Shown here one piece after another: positions 33,266 to 44,968 of a DNA stretch of 64,000 nucleotides. A program made the translations under genes and the position numbers. The notes beneath the pieces were generated by a model that did not search any database, was not told the DNA's origin, and saw only the letters and a program-made list of their open reading frames with translations. Positions within the stretch are counted from its first letter, which is position 1. Every line of letters begins with the position of its first letter. The stretch is taken from the NCBI RefSeq assembly GCF_963082655.1, contig NC_081555.1, positions 27,973,766 to 28,037,765 on the forward strand, in the 5' to 3' direction. Origin of the DNA: Stomoxys calcitrans (lineage: Eukaryota > Arthropoda > Insecta > Diptera > Muscidae).

Positions 33266-33930
33266 TTTTAAGTTAGGAATTCTGGGCTACTCACAAAATC
33301 CTTAATTGTTTTCCTTACCACTCTTCTATGTTGGTTCATGTCTCGTATGGTGTTCCCACCTAAGTACCGGTGTCTGTAAACCGGGAAAGCCGGCCAATGA
33401 CATAGGAAATGCTCCAACTTCTCATCAACTTCCACACTTGCCCTACACATTTAATCACTTGAGCTCGTAGTCATATGTGTCCTGTTATTACACCAAAAGC
33501 TATAGTGACCTCCTTCTTACTACCTTTCAGTAATGGTCTCGTCCTCTCACGATCCACATCAACCCATAGGATTTTCGCCGTCCTACCGACAGTTTCGCTG
33601 TTTCACAGTGCGTTTGTTGCCTACGCTCTTAAATCGGACTGCGTCGACCCGAAAGGCTTCGTGTTAACCAAGTTTATCGACGGCAGTTCTCTGGCCTTCA
33701 CTGCCAAATCGTTTCCCCCTTACTCCGTCATGGCCCAGCAACCAAACGTTGTAAATTGTGCCATCCTCAGAGAAGGTGATTATCGCTTTTTTACACTTCA
33801 AGACTGTTCGTGACCTTACCCTTCTGGTTGTTATTGCCCTTAAGGCCGTTTTATTAGCCGTAAAGAGGTTCACACTCGACGTCTTCTTTACTGACAATAA
33901 GACCTGATTAGTTTGCAAGAAGTTTCAGTT
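33266..33930 (-). mobile_element. LINE L-delta copy B
   Basis: Repeats the C-terminal region of copy A nearly exactly from 33273 (offset 362 bp) and then extends further upstream into RNase H (TDNK for TDSK, WLLGHDGVRGKR region). Frameshifts throughout. Confidence 0.78.
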
Positions 33931-35051
33931 AGCACTTCTTAGACCGCACTTCGAGTGCGAGTCACTATTGCCAACGACGCAGTCATAGGTTGACGGACGG
34001 TGTTGGTTTTTTTCAAAATTTTTCCTTAAAATTTTTTTTTTTAATTTTTTTTTCAATTGTGGCCACTGTGCCCTTGACACCAATAAAATGAATTTCAAAA
34101 CATTGAAAAGCCCCTTCTCTCGCTAACAACCAACAATTGCCGTTTAACCCTCGCAACAACATTCATGTCATGCATTTTAATACAACTTTCCGGTTCTTTG
34201 GATAACATTTTCCCAACATCATTGGATTGTTGTCCGCTAGTCTTCAGCCCATTTGTTATTGTCGTTTAGAATTCGTTGCGCGGAAGTGATATTCGATTTC
34301 CACTTTTCTAAATGTCGGCATACAACTTTTATTTCAAGCCGTTGCTCCTTTGTGCCAAAAACAGCTTCAATGCCCTTCAAGAAAAATGTGTTACAAATTT
34401 CTTTCAAATTTATAGAGACTAAGGTGATAATTTCTAAAGACTGACATCATCTTTCCTGTCCGTAAAGAACATCTTTAAAATGATTGAATAAATGAATGAG
34501 GTCTGATCTTGAATCGTTTTTTCCCTGAATTGCTTTTACAATTGTTACTCTCTTTACATACCAGGCAGTTTGATTGCTGCTCATTTTTTTATTTTTGAAA
34601 TGTCTACCCTTACTACCTTCTTCATATTCCTAGTCTTCCTTTTCATTGATTTCTCATCCATTTTCAATTACAAATATCATCTTTGCCCTTTTCCTATGTC
34701 TCCAGTGGCGTGATTGTTGTCCATTTCTAATTGTTTGCCCTGTTTCCATTGCTCACCCTTGTCTTGTCTTCTAGTCGCCTTTTTGACTTTTAGCCAATTT
34801 TCGGAAGTTGTTTGGTTTTGTTATTTTGAAAATGTGATTTTGGCAAATGTGTCATCTAACCGGAAGTAAATTGTTTTGCAATTATTTCAAAATCAATCAT
34901 CGATGAAATTCTAGGAGAGATTTCATAGAAATATTGCTATTGCCATTGAAATATAGAAGAACATGAAAGTAAAACTTTTGTTGGATTGAAGAAGAAGAAA
35001 GAAAATTTATGTATTACAAAAATTTCAGAAGACAAGGGTTAGGTTAGGTTG
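33931..35051. other. Single-copy DNA, no gene seen
   Basis: T-rich with many short frames and a run of T near 34020-34050. A 20-bp TTAGG-type LINE tail scrap at about 35036-35051 stands just before the mini-HINE. Confidence 0.55.
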
Positions 35052-35237
35052 AAACAAGTAGAAGAGGGCTAAGTTAGGCCGGGCCATATCTTGGGAACCC
35101 ACCACCATGGATTTCGTTAAAAATATCGAGACGATCCAGAATATATACTTTATCAGATCGTAGATCAATATTTCCGGGTGTTACAAACGGAATGACTAGA
35201 TTGGTATACCCCCATCCTATGGTGGTGGGTATAAAAA
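35052..35237 (-). mobile_element. Minimal HINE (about 186 bp, both ends, no core)
   Basis: AAACAAGTAGAAGAGGGC, AGGCCGGGCC and GGGAACCCACCACCATGG (right end) join directly to GAATATATACTTTATCAG, TTACAAACGGAATGACTAG and CCCCATCCTATGGTGGTGGG then TATAAAAA (left end). All core units and the GTCY tract are gone while both termini are kept. Confidence 0.75.
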
Positions 35238-35748
35238 AGAAGTCGAAGCTTAACTCATCTCATTGTCCCAAATTTTAGCGAAATTGGACAACAAACACCT
35301 CAAATCGAGAGATCGTTTTATATGGCAAATCTGGACCGATCTGAGCCAAATTGAATCTAACACAACTCACAGTCCCAAACTTTAGCAAAATCGGAGAATA
35401 AATGCGGCTTTTGTGGACCTAAGACCTTAAATCGGCAGATCGGTCTATATGGGGGGGCTTTATCAAGATATAGTCCCATAAAGCCCATCTTCGAACTTAA
35501 CCTGCCTATGGACAAAAAAGAATCTATCCAAAGTTTCAGCTTAATATATCTAATTTTAAGGACTGTAGAGTGATTTCAGCAGAAAAACTGAAGGGCTGAC
35601 ATGGCTGGATCGTCTTAGATTTTAACGACGATCAAGAATCTATATATATATATATATACTATATTGGGTCGGAAATGAATATTTCGATGTGTTGCAAACA
35701 GAATGACAACATGAATATACCCCCCTTCTTCGGTGGTGGGTATAAAAA
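35238..35748 (-). mobile_element. HINE-B copy 3, right end missing
   Basis: Two to three HINE-B units (GGACCTAAGACCTTAAATCG, TATGGACAAAAAAGAATC), a 22-bp TA run at about 35640-35661, TTGCAAACAGAATGACAAC and the hairpin end CTTCTTCGGTGGTGGG then TATAAAAA. The GTCY tract is reduced to a trace. Confidence 0.75.
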
Positions 35749-36513
35749 AGAAATATGGAGCAAAAAGTTTTAGAGGGGTGCCGGACCTAGCTGTGCCAAA
35801 TTGCATAGAAATATGGTTGCCCAAAAAGTAATTGCGGTTTTTTCATATAGTCGGCGTTGACAAATTTTTTCACCGCTTGTGACTCTGTAATTGCATTCTT
35901 TTTTTCTGTCAGTTATCAGCGGTTACTTTTAGCTTGCTTTAGAAAAAAAAGTGTAAAAAAAGTATATTTGATTAAAGTTCATTCTAAGTTTTATTAAAAA
36001 TGCATTTACTTTCTTTTAAAAAATCGGCAATTTCTTTTTGGGCAACCCAATAGGATGGAAAATGCTCCTTTTATAGGCTCATTACACCATATCGGGATAT
36101 CGGTCTATATGACAGCTATATCCAAATATAGTCCGATTTGGATGATATTCATCAGAAAGGTTAAGAGGGGTACCAGAACTCGGGAGAGGTATGGGGAGAT
36201 CGGTCTATATGTCAGTTATATCCAAATATGGTGCGATCTGGACCACATTTGACAGGAATGGATAGGGATCTACCAGAACATACCGTGCCAAATTTCATCG
36301 AATTGGTAATAATGGGATCTCTCTACCCTATATCGAAAGATCGGGCGGTCGTTCTATAGGGCAGCTATATCCAAATTCAATCCGATCTGAACCACACTTC
36401 AAAGAAATGTGTAGGGCTCTGCCAGAACACACTGTACCAAATTTCATCGAAATCGCATGAAAAATGACCCCATGACTTTAAGTCTGGAGATCGGTCTAGA
36501 TAGCAGATATATA
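35749..36513 (-). mobile_element. HINE-C core fragment, split by a MITE
   Basis: Four to five units with TATCGGTCTATATGACAGC, TATCCAAATATAGTCCGATT, TACCAGAACATACCGTGCC and AAATTTCATCGAAAT. They are related to HINE-A/B cores but a distinct subfamily. No ends are seen: one side meets HINE-B and the other HINE-A. A MITE interrupts it at 35814. Confidence 0.65.
35814..36050 (+). mobile_element. Mariner-type MITE copy d
   Basis: 237 bp. The left inverted repeat has lost its first bases (TGGTTGCCC); the right one is full (TTTTTGGGCAACCCAA) and followed by TA. Interior as in copy a with an A-run slightly expanded. Confidence 0.9.
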
Positions 36514-37479
36514 TAAAAACAAGTAAAAGCGTGCTAAGTTCGGCCGGGCCGAATCTTATATACCCTCCACCATGGATCGCATTTGTCGAGTTCTTTTCCC
36601 GGCATCTCTTCTTAGGCAAAAAAAAAGGATATAAGAAAAGATTTGCTCTGATATTAGAGCGATATCAAGATATGGTCCGGTTTGGACCACAATTAAAATA
36701 TGTGGGAGACCTGTGTAAAATGTCAGCAAATTCGAATAAGAATTGCGCCCTTTGTGAGCTCAAGAAGTAAAATAGAGAGATCGATTTATATGGGAGCTGT
36801 ATGGGGCTATAGACAGATTCAGAATAGTATAAACACGTATGTTGATAGTTATGAGAGGATCGGTCATACAAAATTTCAGGCAAATCGGATAATAATTGCG
36901 ACCTCTAGAGGCTCAAGAAATCAAGATCCCAGATCGGTTTATATGGCAGCTATATCAGGTAATGAACGGATTTGAACCATATTTGGCACAGTTGTTGGAT
37001 ATCATAACAAAATACTACGTGCCAAAATTCATTCAAATTGGATAAGAATTGCGCCCTCTAGAGGCTCAAGAAGTCAAGACCCAAGATCGGTTTATATGAC
37101 AGCTATATAAGGTTATGGACCGATTTGAACCATACTTGGCACAGTTGTTGGATATCACAACAAAGCACGTCGTGCAAAATTTCATTCCAATCGGATAAGA
37201 ATTGCGCCCTCTAGAGGCTCAAGAAGTCAAGACCCCAGATCGGTTTATATGGCAGCTATATCAAAACATGGACCGATATGGCCCATTTACAATATCAAAT
37301 GACCTAGACTAATAAGAAGTATTTGTGCAAAATTTCAAGCGGCTAGCTTTACTCCTTCGGAAGTTTGCGTGCTTTCGATAGACAGACGGACGGACGGATA
37401 TTAGACAATTATTTCGAGTAGTTACAATCAGAATGACGAAATTAGTATACCCCCCATCTTATGGTGGAGGGTATAAAAA
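36514..37479 (-). mobile_element. HINE-A copy 7
   Basis: Complete on the minus strand: AAAAACAAGTAAAAGCGTGC, GGCCGGGCC palindrome, CCCTCCACCATGGATCGC, about five core units, a GAC/GGAC tract at 37382-37398, and the left end CCCCATCTTATGGTGGAGGG then TATAAAAAA. The TATATA tract is deleted next to the GGAC tract. Confidence 0.85.
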
Positions 37480-37697
37480 ACCGACTAATGAGATCAGAGG
37501 GCCACGTTAATATACAAAGAATGCTAAATCATCAAAAATTGTTTGGAAAATATTTTTATACCCAAGATATCTGCAAAATTATAATTACCCAGCTTTTGGA
37601 TATAAATGTGTAAATACCCGGGTATCTACCCAATTCACCGGGTAAATACCTTTTGGGTATTTACCCATCGCCCACCTCTGAAAATGCCTCAATTGTT
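37480..37697. other. Unclassified stretch with strong hairpins
   Basis: Contains GGGTAAATACC (37640-37650) and its exact inverse GGTATTTACCC (37656-37666) around a 5-base loop, with further GGGTA/TACCC copies upstream (37615-37630). It ends TCGCCCACCTCTG, which inverted (CAGAGGTGGGCGA) looks like a hAT-type terminus. A matching opposite end was not found. Confidence 0.35.
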
Positions 37698-38628
37698 GTT
37701 TAGGTTGGGTTAGGTTGAAAAGAGGGGTACAGACATTAATCTGACCCATGCCACAATAGACATACACCTAAGCCAGTAAAAGGCTTGTAGTCCTATGTGT
37801 CCCGTTATGATAGCAATAGCTATACTGACCTCCTTCTTGCTTCCTTTCAGTAATAGCCTCGTCTTCTCATGATCCGGATCCCCCCATAGGATTTTCGCCG
37901 TTCTACCGACCATTTCGCTGTTTCACAGAGTTGCATGCGCATACATCGGCCACTCCCTTAACTCGGGCTAGGCTACGTCCACCCGAAAGGCTTCATGTTA
38001 ACCAAGTCTATTGACGGCAGTCCTCTGGCCTTCACCGCCAAATCATCTGCCCTTTCATTTCCCCTTACTCCGTTATGACTCGGCACCCAAACGATGCGGA
38101 TTTTCCCATTCTCAGAGAAGGCGTTAATCTCCTTTTTACACTGCAAGACTGTTCGTGACCTTACAGTCCTGGTTGTTATTGCCCTTATGGCAACTTTACT
38201 GTCGGTAAAGATGTTCAGACTCGACGTCCTCACGTTAGCACCACACCACTTCACGAATTCTGTGATCGCCCGGATCGCAGGACCGTATTATGATCAGGCA
38301 GTCTAAAACAGATGTTAGTCCCTGGATTTTCAATGTAAACCCCAGGCTTACTCTGTCCTCTAGCTTTGATTCATCCGTCTAACATGATCTTCCAGATGGC
38401 AATACTAGAGTTCTGTCAATCCAAGTCTGTGCCGATGGCAGCAGTGCGTCGCACTCGACTCCAAGGTTCATCTCAGGTATCCGATCGGAAACCTCTCCAC
38501 TTCCTTCCAGGTTTCCTATCGTCGCCTCGATTATACCGCGATGGTATGAGCTGCTCCCATCCTTAATCCATTCTTCCATCGCCTTAAGTGTCATTGCCGT
38601 AGTGGCTGTCTCACACTTAATCTGTAAC
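37698..38628 (-). mobile_element. LINE L-delta copy C
   Basis: Minus strand: a TTAGG-type tail complement at 37698-37725, then KTRLLLKGSKKEVSIAIAI. RNase H reads NIFTDSKVAIRAI and VPSHNGVRGNERADDLA (the usual VPGHNG has Ser for Gly). The region upstream of RNase H follows to 38628. Most of the C-terminal zinc region is deleted. Dead by frameshifts. Confidence 0.8.
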
Positions 38629-41600
38629 ACCTAAAAGGAAGAGAGATAGTATACCGATCGAGAGATTGATAAGTACACCGATCGAGAGATTGAAAAGTAA
38701 AGCAATCGACTCAGAATCACTTTCTGATTCTGATGTCCGTCTGTCTGTCCATCTGTCTTTCTGTCCGTCTGTCCATGTTAATTTGTGTACAAACTACAGG
38801 TCGCAGTTTTCATCCGATCGTCTTCAAATTTGGTACAGACATGTTTTTCGACCTAGAGACAAAGCCTATTGAAATTGGAAAAAATCGGTTCAGATTTGGA
38901 CATAGCTCCTATATATATGTTCGTCCGATTTGCAGTAATAATGCAATAAAATGGTCATTTGTTAACCGATTCTCTTGAAATTTGGCAGGAAGGATTTTCC
39001 TATGACTCTCTATATTACTGGTGAATTATATAGAAATCGGTACTGATTCAGTCATAGCTCTCATCTATATATATCGCCCGATTTTCACTCCTAGAGCCAC
39101 TGCAAGCGCATTTATTGACCAATCTTCCCAAAACTTCGTACAACGATTTCCGCGACAACTTCCACAATATCTGTAAAGTTTACTCGAAATCGGTTCAGAA
39201 TTAGATATAGCTCCCATGTATATGTTCGTCCGATTTGTAGTAATAATGCAATAAAATGGTCATTTGTTAACCGTTTCTCTCAAAATTCGGCAGGAAGGAT
39301 TTTCTTATGACTCTCGACATTACTGGTGAATTTCATAGAAATCGGTTTAGATTTAGATATAGCTACCATGTATATATATCGTCCGATTTTCACTTCTATG
39401 GTCACTGCTAGCGCATTTATTGGCCAATCTTGCCAAAATTGTGTACAATGCTTTCCTCTATGCCTACCACAATATTTAAGAAGTTTGGTAAAAATTGGTT
39501 CAGATTTAGATACAGCTCCCATATATATGTTCGTCCGATTTTGAGAAATATTGCAATAAAGTGCTCATTTGTTAACCGTTTCTCTCAAAATTTGGCAGGA
39601 AGGATTTTCTTATGAATCTCGTTAATACTGGTGAATTTCATAGAAATCGGTTCAGATTTAGATATAGCTGTCATGTATATATATCGTCCGATTTTCACTT
39701 CTATGGTCACTGCATGCGAATTTATTGACCAATCTTGCCAAAATTGTGCAGAACGCTTTCCTCGATGCCTACTACAATGTTTACGAAGTTTGGTCTAAAT
39801 CGGTTCAGATTTAGATATAGCTCCCGTATATATGTTCGTCAGATTTGGACTAACATTTCAATAAATTAATCATTTGTTAACCGTTTCTTTCAATATTTGG
39901 CAGGAAGGATTTTCTTATGACTCTCGACATTACTGGTGAATTTCATTGAAATCGGTTTAGATTTAGATATAGCTACCATGTATATATAACATCCGATTTT
40001 CACTTCTATGGTCATTGCAAGTGCATTTATTGGCCAATCTTGCCAAAATTGTGCAGAACGCTTTCCTCGATGCCTAACACAATATCTACAAAGTTTGGTC
40101 AAAATCGGTTCAGATTTAGATATAGCTCCCATATATATGTTCGTCCGATTTTGAGAAATATTGCAATAAATTACTCATTTGTTAACCGTTTCTCTCAAAA
40201 TTCGGCAGGAAGGATTTTCTTATGACTCTCGACATTACTGGTGAATTTCATAGAAATCGGTTCAGATTTAGATATAGCTACCATGTATATATATCGTCCG
40301 ATTTTCACTTCTATGGTCACTGCAAGCACATTTATTGACCAATCTTGCCAAAATTGTGTAGAACGCTTTCCTCGATGCCTACCACAATATCTACGAAGTT
40401 TGGTCAAAATCGGTTCAGATTTAGATATAGCTCCCGTATATATGTTCGTCAGATTTGGACTAACATTTCAATAAATTAATCATTTGTTAACCGTTTCTTT
40501 CAATATTTGGCAGGAAGGATTTTCTTATGACTCTCAACATTGCTGGAGAATTTCATACAAATCGGTTCAAATTTAGATATAGCTACCATATATATATATC
40601 GTCCGATTTTCACTTCTATGGTCACTGCTAGCGTATTTATTGACCAATATTGCCAAAATTGTGCAGAACGCTTTCCTCGATGCCTAACACAATATCTACA
40701 AAGTTTGGTCAAAATCGGTTCAGATTTAGATATAGCTCCCATATATATGTTCGTCCGATTTGCAGTAATAATGCAATAAAATGGTCATTTGTTAACCGAT
40801 TCTCTAAAAATTCGGCAAAAACGATTTTCTTATGACCCTCGACATTACTGGAGAATTTCATAGAAATCGGTTCAGATTTAGATATAGCTACCATGTATAT
40901 ATATCGTCCGATTTTCACTTCTATGGTCACTGCATGCTAATTTATTGACCAATCTTGCCAAAATCGTGCAGAACGCTTTCCTCGATGCCTACTACAATGT
41001 CTACGAAGTTTGGTCTAAATCGGTTCAGATTAAGATATAGCTCCCGTATATATGTTCGTCCGATTTTAAGAAATATTGCAATAAAGTGCTCATTTGTTAA
41101 CCGTTTCTCTCAAAATTTGGCAGGAAGGATTTTCTTATGAATCTCGTTAATACTGGTGAATTTCATAGAAATCGGTTCAGATTTAGATATAGCTGCCATG
41201 TATATATATAGTCCGATTTTCACTTCTATGGTCACTGCAAGCATATTTATTGACCAATTTTGCCAAAATTGTGCAGAACGCTTTCCTCGATGCCTACCAC
41301 AATATCTACGAAGTTTGGTCAAAATCGGTTCGGATTTAGATATAGCTCCCATATATATGTTCGTCCGATTTTGAGAAATATTAAAATAAAATGGTCATTT
41401 GTTAACCGTTTCTCTCAAAATTCGGCAGGAAGGATTTTTTTATGACTCTCGACATTACTGGAGAATTTCATTGAAATCGGTTCAGATTTAGATATAGCTA
41501 CCATGTATATATATCGTCCGATATTCACTTCTATGGTCACTGCAAGCACATTTATTGACCAATCTTGCCAAAATTGTGTAGAACGCTTTCCTCGATGCCT

Positions 41601-42125
41601 ACCACAATATCTACGAAGTTTGGTCAAAATCGGTTCAGATTTAGATATAGCTCCCATATATATTGGGTTGCCCAAAAAGTAATTGCGGATTTTTCATATA
41701 GTCGGCGTTGATAAATTTTTTCACAGCTTGTGACTCTGTAATTGCATTCTTTCTTCTGTCAGTTATCAGCTGTTACTTTTAGCTTGCTTTAGAAAAAAAG
41801 TGTAAAAAAAGTATATTTGATTAAAGTTCATTCTAAGTTTTATTAAAAATGCATTTACTTTCTTTTAAAAAATCCGCAATTACTTTTTGGGCAACCCATA
41901 TGTTCGTCAGATTTTGCCTAATTTGCAATAATGTTGTCTTTTATCAACCGTATTTATTACACTTTGAACATATTTGCTCGAAATTCGATACGGATTGTTT
42001 AATAACCCATCCGAATATATCCGCCGAAGTCCATCAAAATTAGATATAGTTCCCACTTTGTACCTATAATGTAGGTGTAGGGTATTTTAAAGTCGGCACC
42101 GCCCGACTTTTGCCTTTCCTTACTG
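38622..42125 (+). mobile_element. HINE-D copy 3 with long dimeric core array
   Basis: It begins just inside the left end (CTGTAACACCTAAAAGG, then CACTTTCTGATTCTG and a GTCY tract at 38735-38772), and the outer hairpin is lost against L-delta. Between about 38880 and 41660 lie about nine ~305-bp units, each made of two ~152-bp halves: one with GCTACCATGTATATATATCG and one with GCTCCCATATATATGTTCG. A two-unit block is repeated at 610 bp (39821 and 40431). The right end is AAAGTCGGCACCGCCCGACT then TTTGCCTTTCCTTACTG. The open frames across it are repeat artefacts. Confidence 0.83.
41663..41898 (+). mobile_element. Mariner-type MITE copy e
   Basis: 236 bp, full left inverted repeat, right one ending GGGCAACCCA then TA. 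It sits in HINE-D between GCTCCCATATA and TATGTTCGTCAG, a TA target in a core motif repeated many times in this array, so the empty site can be read from neighbouring units. Confidence 0.92.
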
Positions 42126-42126
42126 A

Positions 42127-44159
42127 TTTTAAAATAATTTGTTGAAATTTCCTTTTTTGAAGAGAAAATGTTCTAAATTTCGTTTTATATAACAAATTTC
42201 CTCAAAATTTAGGTTTCTTAAAATAATGTTGTCAAAATTTTTATTGAATGAAACATTCTTCATTGTATAACCAGGAGACACTTTCTTGATTTTAATCCTT
42301 GAGAATTTCTTCAGACACTGAGTACGAGTAAAATAAAATATCTTCACACATGTGAACACCTAATGAGGGAAGACAATAATCCTTCTTCAAGGACCGAGAA
42401 TAATCAAAAAAATAAACAAATACTTCAAAGAAATAAAAAACAAGATTTTTTTGGAAATTACACAAATTTAAAGGACATTTCCACATATCCATCCATAGTC
42501 AGCAAAAAAAAAAGAATTAAATCCCAAAAGCATGGCAACAACCAAAGTAGTCAGAAAAACAATAATAATCATAATAATGATGTCTAAATGGAGACAGGCC
42601 AACAACAATGAACAACGAATTCATAGCCATTTCAGAGGTTGTTGTAGTTTCATACATACAAAAAAAACCAGAGCAAAACTTTGGAAAAAATCCCCAAAAA
42701 AAACTGCCAAGTATTTTTATTATGTGTGTCATCCTCCATAGGAATATAACAGCCCTACATACAATGTGTGTGTATATATAGGAGTAATAATGATAAGGAT
42801 ACCACTAATGACAGAACGCGTCTGATTTGCAGGATAACAATGCCAACAATACATTTTCCCAAACTCAAACTTTTTAACAAACAAATGTCAGTCACTCAGT
42901 CAGATTAGAGAGAGTGTAAACATAAAAAAGGATATATACCAGGAACATCACCATTATTATCCTTGTTAACATTAAAACAACTCTCTAAACGAATGTTTTC
43001 AAATTGATGGCAGCAAAAAAAAACAAAACGAATAAGGAAAATGACAGAAAAAAATCAAACAAAAACAACGAGGACACTCGTCATATTGAGAACAATGAAC
43101 AACGCCTCTTTAAAATGTTAACAATGCCACTCCAATGATAACTTCCGTTTATAGCAATCTTCCGGTATGTGTCATGGTGTGGTGGGGGGAAGGTAGGAAG
43201 AGCAAACTGAAAATGAGATAAGAAGAGTGAGTGAGTGAGTCGGTTGTATAAACTATTAGAAAAACATAGGGGTAAACAATAGCAAAAGGGCGTTAACTTT
43301 GCTTGACTTCGCTCTCTCTCTCACATTCTGCCTAAAACAAAAAAATTCCCTTTTTGTTAAAAAATCCTTTTTAGGGAAATTTCCCTTTTTCTAACAAACT
43401 CTCAACTGCGCTACCTGGCTGCTCTCTATTTCTCAATCTTTCTTCTGATTGGTTGCTTTTGCCAAAACCCTCTGTTAACACCATCTATTTCCCTCTCTCT
43501 CTCTATTGTCTTCTCTTTTACTCTTATATCCCTTTGCACACTTAAGCCAGGGTATCCTTTGTTGCCTGCATCATAATGACTACCTAAACATTATTGATTT
43601 TTTTTCCTTCTTTCTTTTTTTTTATATAATCCTACTCAAGTTGGAGAACTCTCACTCACATGGCACAGGACACGCAATGCTAGAGTAGAGTTCGTGTGCT
43701 CGTTTTTTTTTGTGGATTTTGGCCTTTGTCTGTCTGTGCGCCAGTGCCAGTCTGTCGTAGTCTTGGAGTACCCTCTTATGTACTCTCGTACTGTTTGTTG
43801 TAATACAAGGGTCCGTGCTAAAAGCAAAATATCTATACTTCATGCCTGGCCCTAACAGTGGATCCTTAGAAGCAGTTGACAGGTGTGAATAAATGGTTGG
43901 TCCTTTCAAGGAGAGGGTGTTCTAAAGGCTAAATAAAATAGGGGAAGAAAAGAAAATATTTCGTGGGTTTTGATGGACAAAGTTGTTGTAGGGGGCGACA
44001 TCTCGAAACTGGGTGTCGGAGATTGGAGGAGAAGCGCAGAAGATCGACGCTCTTGGACATCTATTCTAAGTTCGGCTAGAGGAATAAATTTTCGGTCATG
44101 GCCACTTAAAGTAAGTAAGGGAGCATAAATCCTATATTCCATAGAAATTATTAAATAAA
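42127..44159. other. Single-copy DNA, no gene seen
   Basis: AT-rich with many A-runs (42360-42700), CT-rich patches at 43310-43325 and 43490-43505, and frames up to 85 codons without domains. Nothing recurs elsewhere in the window. Confidence 0.55.
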
Positions 44160-44968
44160 ACCAGTAAGGAAGGGCAATATGGGAGCTATATCCAATTCTG
44201 AAGGAATTTTAATGAACCTTGGTGAATGTTTTCAGATGGGTTATTAAACAATCCCTATCAAATTTCGAGCAAATATGTTCAAACTGTAATAACAACGGTT
44301 GACAAATGACTAAATCATTGCAAATTAAAGCTGACGAACATATATGTATATGGCAGCTATATCTAAATTTGAACCGATTTCGAGCAAACCTCTCAGATAT
44401 TGTGGTAGTCGTCGAGCAAAGCATTAGGCTAAATTTTGGCAAGATCGGTCAATAAATGCGCTTTCAGAGGCTCTAAAAGTGAAAATCGGGCGATATACAT
44501 ATATGACAGCCATATCTAAATCTGAGCCGATTTCTATGAAATTCATCAGTAATATTAAGAGCCATAAGAAAATCCCTCCTGCCAAATTTCAATAGAATCG
44601 GTTAACAAATGAGCACTTTATTGCAATGTTACTCATAATCGGACGAACATATATATGGGAGTTATATCTAAATCTGTACCGATTTGGAACAAACTTCTCA
44701 GATGTTGTGGTAGTTATCGTGGAAAGCGTTATATAACGATTTGTCAATAAATGCGCTTGCAGTGGCTCTAAAAGTGAAAATCGGGCGATATGCGTATATG
44801 GCAGCTATATCTATATCTGAACCGGTTTCCAGTAATAACGAGAGCCAAGAGAAAATCCTTTCTGCCGAATTTCGAGAGAAACGGTTAACAAATGAGCACT
44901 TTATAGCAATATTACTCATAATCGGACGAACATATATATGGAAGCTATATCCAAAACTGAACCGATTT
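44160..44968 (-). mobile_element. HINE-D copy 4 fragment
   Basis: Right end CCAGTAAGGAAGGGCAA without its hairpin, then two to three core units on the minus strand (CATATATATGGGAGTTATATC, GAAATTCATCAGTAATATT). It is cut by the left end of HINE-A copy 8. Confidence 0.75.

Noticed and set aside
39280..41675. Many 60-80 codon frames on both strands with similar peptides
   Set aside because: They recur at 305-bp steps in the HINE-D array and follow from the unit, not from protein selection.
42363..42741. Lysine/asparagine-rich frames
   Set aside because: A-rich low-complexity DNA open in several frames and on both strands. No gene evidence.
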